Shown piece by piece: positions 7,726 through 9,301 of a stretch of 9,301 nucleotides of DNA. Source of the stretch: Syntrophomonadaceae bacterium (GTDB taxonomy: Bacteria > Bacillota > Syntrophomonadia > Syntrophomonadales > Syntrophomonadaceae); NCBI GenBank assembly GCA_031265005.1, contig JAISDD010000152.1:1-9301 (forward strand). The letters are read 5' to 3'. The translations under genes were made by a program, and so were the position numbers. The stretch's first letter is position 1. Each line of letters starts with the position of its first letter. Below the pieces are notes generated by a model. The model did not search any database. It worked only from the letters and a program-made list of their open reading frames with translations, and was not told the origin of the DNA.

Positions 7726-7804
7726 CATACCGCACAAAGGTGAAATCTTTCGCCGTCTGTGATAAAAACATAACCTCCCGCCGCACAGTGTCTTCATCTT
7801 TCAA
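7712..7804 (-). CDS. possible 30-codon ORF or gene remnant after the GIY-YIG gene
   Basis: On the minus strand a TTG at 7804 overlaps the TGA stop of the GIY-YIG gene (TTGA) and opens a 30-codon frame ending in TAATAA. The product is strongly charged and protein-like (KDEDTVRREV at the start, KDFTFVRYAEKT at the end). An internal ATG has GGGAGG only 2 nt away, too close to work well. It could be a translationally coupled micro-protein, a leftover C-terminus of a decayed gene, or chance. I do not recognise it. Confidence 0.25.
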   Translation of the reverse strand: MKDEDTVRREVMFLSQTAKDFTFVRYAEKT

Positions 7805-8151
7805 TAGGCTTTTTCAGCCTCAAAGCGTTCATTACAAATCTCTCTCATCAAAACCAGTTCTTCTTCAATCTCTATATCCGTCATTTCCGGTTTTATAACC
7901 ATACTCTCAAGGATTTCAAAACTAAAATTACTTAATCCATAAATCTTTATTTCTTCCCATAATTTCCCAGGCAAAGCGCTGTGCGTATCAAATTTCTGCG
8001 AAAACGCAAAGCGGTTTTTCATTCCTTTTACATCCCGGCTCGCGCCTAAAAGATAACGCCCGCTGACTTGATTGACTATACAGTAAATACCTGCTTCCGC
8101 CCGTTCCTGTTTGTATTTGTTAATTAATTCTTTACGATTTTCTTTATTCAT
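7801..8151 (-). CDS. divergent GIY-YIG nuclease family protein
   Basis: The 116-residue product has a charged N-terminal helix, then GIYCIVNQVSGRYLLGAS (21-38), DVKGMKNRF (40-48) and YGLSNFSFEILE (71-82). This order is the GIY-YIG fold: GIY strand, a YIG-equivalent strand, a helix bearing arginine, and a strand ending in an acidic residue. The canonical YIG is changed to LLG (34-36), with a tyrosine just before it at Y33, so catalytic activity is uncertain. It may define a Bacillota subfamily of small stand-alone members. It lies 12 nt downstream of the DUF6530-like gene and has only a weak ribosome binding site (AGAAAG), suggesting coupled translation. No signal peptide or membrane segment is visible. 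Its role is unknown. Confidence 0.75.
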   Translation of the reverse strand: MNKENRKELINKYKQERAEAGIYCIVNQVSGRYLLGASRDVKGMKNRFAFSQKFDTHSALPGKLWEEIKIYGLSNFSFEILESMVIKPEMTDIEIEEELVLMREICNERFEAEKAY

Positions 8152-8163
8152 CGCTAATTCTTT

Positions 8164-8652
8164 CTAATTATTGCCATATCCCATTTCATTCAGCATCCGC
8201 TCCAAAACCCTAAACCGTTCGCCCAACAATTCATCCGCTTCACTGAAGCCACGGCGCAGCAATTCAATGTCCTCATCCAGCTTAGGGTTATCCAAGCAAA
8301 CGGAAACCGTCATAGCGTCGCCCTGCAACCCAATGCGGTCAATTTCCGGCCTTTCCGGGTCATAGAGCTTTTCCGCGCGATACGCTTCCCCTATATAGCG
8401 GCGGGACCGGCATATTAAAATCGCCAAATCCAGCACCCGATGCAAAGGTAATTCTTCTGACTGGCGCGACCATTTTTCACCGGTATGACGCCACACTTTA
8501 GCTGAAATATCCACTTTGCCGCGGTCATTCCATTGCGCCAAACCTAAAGACAAACCCTGTGCGTCGGATTTATAGGCATAACGTCCATCTATATTTTCAT
8601 AATCCTCCACTACTATCACCGGTTTATGTTTTAACTCACTGGGAATTTTCAT
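8164..8652 (-). CDS. DUF6530-like protein of unknown function
   Basis: The 162-residue soluble protein has no signal peptide or membrane segment. Features that look family-like are KPVIVVEDYENIDGRYAY near 10-27, LSLGLAQWNDRGKVDISAKVWRHTGEKWSRQSEELPL near 34-70, and a helical stretch LDLAILICRSRRYIGEAYR. The C-terminal helix is acidic. I recognise the pattern as that of DUF6530 proteins from memory; no function is assigned to them. The ATG at 8652 has AGGAG 7 nt upstream and a consensus promoter. It is the first gene of a two-gene unit with the GIY-YIG-like protein, which is the best functional clue. A regulatory, defence or toxin-antitoxin type role would be speculation. Confidence 0.7.
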   Translation of the reverse strand: MKIPSELKHKPVIVVEDYENIDGRYAYKSDAQGLSLGLAQWNDRGKVDISAKVWRHTGEKWSRQSEELPLHRVLDLAILICRSRRYIGEAYRAEKLYDPERPEIDRIGLQGDAMTVSVCLDNPKLDEDIELLRRGFSEADELLGERFRVLERMLNEMGYGNN

Positions 8653-8666
8653 TAAAACTCTCCTGT

Positions 8667-8693
8667 TTATCTACTAATTTAGTTATCTACTAA
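8667..8693. repeat. tandem 11-bp direct repeat at the transcription start, likely operator
   Basis: TTATCTACTAA occurs at 8667-8677 and again at 8683-8693, with a 16-bp period. Around the second copy, TTTAGT (8678-8683) and ACTAAA (8689-8694) also form an inverted repeat. The sites span roughly -5 to +22 relative to the predicted start, where a bound repressor would block a very strong promoter. The regulator is not identified. Confidence 0.5.
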
Positions 8694-8694
8694 A

Positions 8695-8723
8695 ATTATA
8701 TAAATAATAGTAATTAATGTCAA
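8695..8723 (-). promoter_or_regulatory. perfect consensus promoter of the DUF6530/GIY-YIG unit
   Basis: On the minus strand TTGACA (8723-8718), a 17-nt spacer (8717-8701) and TATAAT (8700-8695) match the housekeeping consensus at all twelve positions. The start site should be near 8688, with a leader of about 36 nt. Confidence 0.85.
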
Positions 8724-8823
8724 GTCAGCGTATTGCTTTTTTTAAAATCCATGCCGCCAGTAGTCACAGTACAGCGGGAAAAAAACCCTAGTCATTAGAC
8801 TTATAACGAAATTAAAATAATGA

Positions 8824-8934
8824 TATAACAAAGAACTGAAATATGAAATAATCAAAAATTACAAAGAAGCTGAATTCAAAGCGGTGACGGGGTCAGTGTA
8901 CAGGTGGGCCGCAGGCAAATGGCGGAAGTGTTGA
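8824..8934 (+). pseudogene. possible IS5-like transposase N-terminal remnant
   Basis: A 36-codon frame bounded by stops, without a start codon, reads LKYEIIKNYKEAEFKAVTG near its beginning. This resembles the N-terminus of IS5-group transposases (a short helix, then EEF-(R/K)-x-LTGV). In another frame the next codons read RRQMAEVLNN, which could continue the usual TFEKMVEVL helix after a frameshift. No other transposase parts or terminal repeats were found. Similarity is judged by eye and is weak. Confidence 0.3.
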
Positions 8935-8997
8935 ACAACTTGTTTTCTGCTTTTGTTCCAGGAAAATAAGTCACGAAACGGTTGTCATTCCAATAAT

Positions 8998-9057
8998 CTA
9001 AAAAGCGGTCATACCCTGACTAGGGTATGACGTTCTAGGGGGATAGGCATTTTTTAG
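8998..9057. repeat. nested foldback element with a 10-bp perfect palindromic hairpin
   Basis: The inner arms GTCATACCCT (9008-9017) and AGGGTATGAC (9022-9031) are perfectly complementary over 10 bp with a 4-nt loop. They are enclosed by outer arms CTAAAAA (8998-9004) and TTTTTAG (9051-9057). AGCGGTC also recurs directly at 9004-9010 and 9056-9062. It resembles a small dispersed intergenic repeat or an insertion-element end more than a terminator, since no T-run follows the inner stem. Confidence 0.5.
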
Positions 9058-9121
9058 CGGTCTTTTTTGCTCATAAGTTAAAAAAGAATTTATCATAAAA
9101 TGACTTATTTTTCTAAACTTT

Positions 9122-9148
9122 CTTAGCTTGCTTAGTTGACTTAGCAAG
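9122..9148. repeat. three tandem 9-bp CTTAG repeats over a -35 box
   Basis: CTTAGCTTG, CTTAGTTGA and CTTAGCAAG begin at 9122, 9131 and 9140, exactly 9 bp apart. The first and third contribute the inverted arms CTTGCT and AGCAAG. They overlap the -35 hexamer of the rightward promoter, so they may be binding sites for a regulator. Confidence 0.45.
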
Positions 9149-9163
9149 AATTTCGAATATAAT
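9136..9163 (+). promoter_or_regulatory. rightward promoter
   Basis: TTGACT (9136-9141) and TATAAT (9158-9163) are separated by 16 nt. Transcription would start near 9170 and run into a leader of about 115 nt ahead of the ATG at 9286. Confidence 0.6.
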
Positions 9164-9182
9164 AAAATTGTATTTAAAGATA

Positions 9183-9280
9183 CGAAAATTTTCGCCGCAA
9201 ACCGGAGCGGGGTATAAAAAAAGGGTCGAAAATGTTGCCCCCGCCGTCATATATAGCGGGGGTTTCTCCTTAAAGGGCAA
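9183..9280 (+). ncRNA. candidate cis-regulatory leader RNA with competing helices
   Basis: The predicted transcript contains a perfect palindrome CGAAAATTTTCG (9183-9194) and several mutually exclusive stems. CCGC (9195-9198) can pair with GCGG (9207-9210). GCGGGG (9207-9212) can pair with CCCCGC (9239-9244). CCCCCGC (9238-9244) can instead pair with GCGGGGG (9256-9262), forming a hairpin followed by TTTCTCCTT. TTGCCC (9235-9240) can pair with GGGCAA (9275-9280), hiding the ribosome binding site. This layout suits an attenuator or a riboswitch controlling the gene at 9286. I cannot match it to a named riboswitch class. Confidence 0.4.
9238..9271 (+). terminator. terminator-like hairpin in the leader
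   Basis: CCCCCGC (9238-9244) and GCGGGGG (9256-9262) give a 7-bp, all G-C stem with an 11-nt loop, directly followed by TTTCTCCTT. The tail is only moderately T-rich, so termination may be partial or conditional. It ends about 24 nt before the next ATG. Confidence 0.4.
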
Positions 9281-9285
9281 TTTTT

Positions 9286-9301
9286 ATGAATGAAAATGAC
9301 A
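9286..9301 (+). CDS. start of a rightward gene running off the window (product unknown)
   Basis: An ATG at 9286 follows AAGGG (9273-9277) with 8-nt spacing, and lies downstream of a promoter and structured leader. Only five codons (MNEND) are visible, so the product cannot be named. A second ATG at 9290 is in another frame and is too close to the same site to rule out. Confidence 0.4.

Larger units (their letters stand above)
8653..9285. other. 633-bp region without an intact gene
   Basis: This AT-rich stretch separates the leftward DUF6530 unit from a rightward gene at the right edge. It contains the DUF6530 promoter and repeats, a probable transposase scrap (8824-8934), a nested foldback element (8998-9057), a rightward promoter (9136-9163) and a structured leader (9183-9280). 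No ORF with a convincing start and ribosome binding site was found on either strand within it. Confidence 0.7.

Noticed and set aside
7680..7898. Plus-strand 72-residue ORF opposite the 3' end of the GIY-YIG gene
   Set aside because: It overlaps the conserved GIY-YIG C-terminal coding sequence, lacks a ribosome binding site, and has no recognisable motif.
8743..8796. Minus-strand 17-codon ORF (starting MTRVFF, ending YWRHGF)
   Set aside because: It is short, has no ribosome binding site, and runs over a 7-T tract. It may be a repeat or gene scrap but nothing supports expression.
9073..9115. ATAAGT/ACTTAT inverted repeat followed by a T-run as a terminator
   Set aside because: The stem is only 6 bp, AT-rich, with a 24-nt loop, and no rightward gene lies upstream that would need it.
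8653..9301. CRISPR array or tRNA/rRNA gene in the intergenic region
   Set aside because: No evenly spaced long repeats with unique spacers, and no cloverleaf or conserved rRNA segments, were seen on either strand.

Overview
The window looks like a chromosomal stretch of a low-to-moderate GC member of the Bacillota (Clostridia or Negativicutes type). This is inferred from strong AGGAGG-type ribosome binding sites, TTGACA/TATAAT-type promoters, a TTG start, AT-rich intergenic DNA and the arginine gene order argC-J-B-D-F-G. The genus cannot be decided from the sequence.

Layout, left to right. Positions 1-685 (minus strand) hold the N-terminal 228 codons of a Schlafen/AlbA_2-domain ATP-binding protein that runs off the left edge, with its own ribosome binding site and an extended -10 promoter. 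Positions 827-7446 (minus strand) are a compact six-gene arginine operon, transcribed argC, argJ, argB, argD, argF, argG. Together these carry N-acetylglutamate to argininosuccinate through the acetyl-recycling (ArgJ) route. All six are intact and carry their catalytic signatures. argH, carA and carB are not in the window. A canonical promoter with a good ArgR-type ARG box on its -35, and a weaker second box over the -10, lies upstream of argC.

Positions 7591-7800 form a hairpin-bearing spacer with a possible 30-codon ORF. Positions 7801-8652 (minus strand) carry a two-gene unit: a DUF6530-like protein followed by a divergent GIY-YIG family protein. It is driven by a perfect-consensus TTGACA-17-TATAAT promoter whose start region carries a tandem 11-bp repeat, a likely operator.

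Positions 8653-9285 have no intact gene. They hold a probable transposase scrap, a nested foldback element, and a rightward promoter with three 9-bp CTTAG repeats over its -35. A roughly 115-nt leader follows, with several mutually exclusive GC-rich helices (attenuator or riboswitch-like), just before what looks like the first five codons of a gene running off the right edge.

The arginine operon is ordinary biology with a readable regulatory logic: ArgR at the promoter and probable arginine feedback on ArgB. The least explained parts are the leader RNA at the right edge, the regulated DUF6530/GIY-YIG pair, and an atypical nucleotide-binding loop in ArgC.
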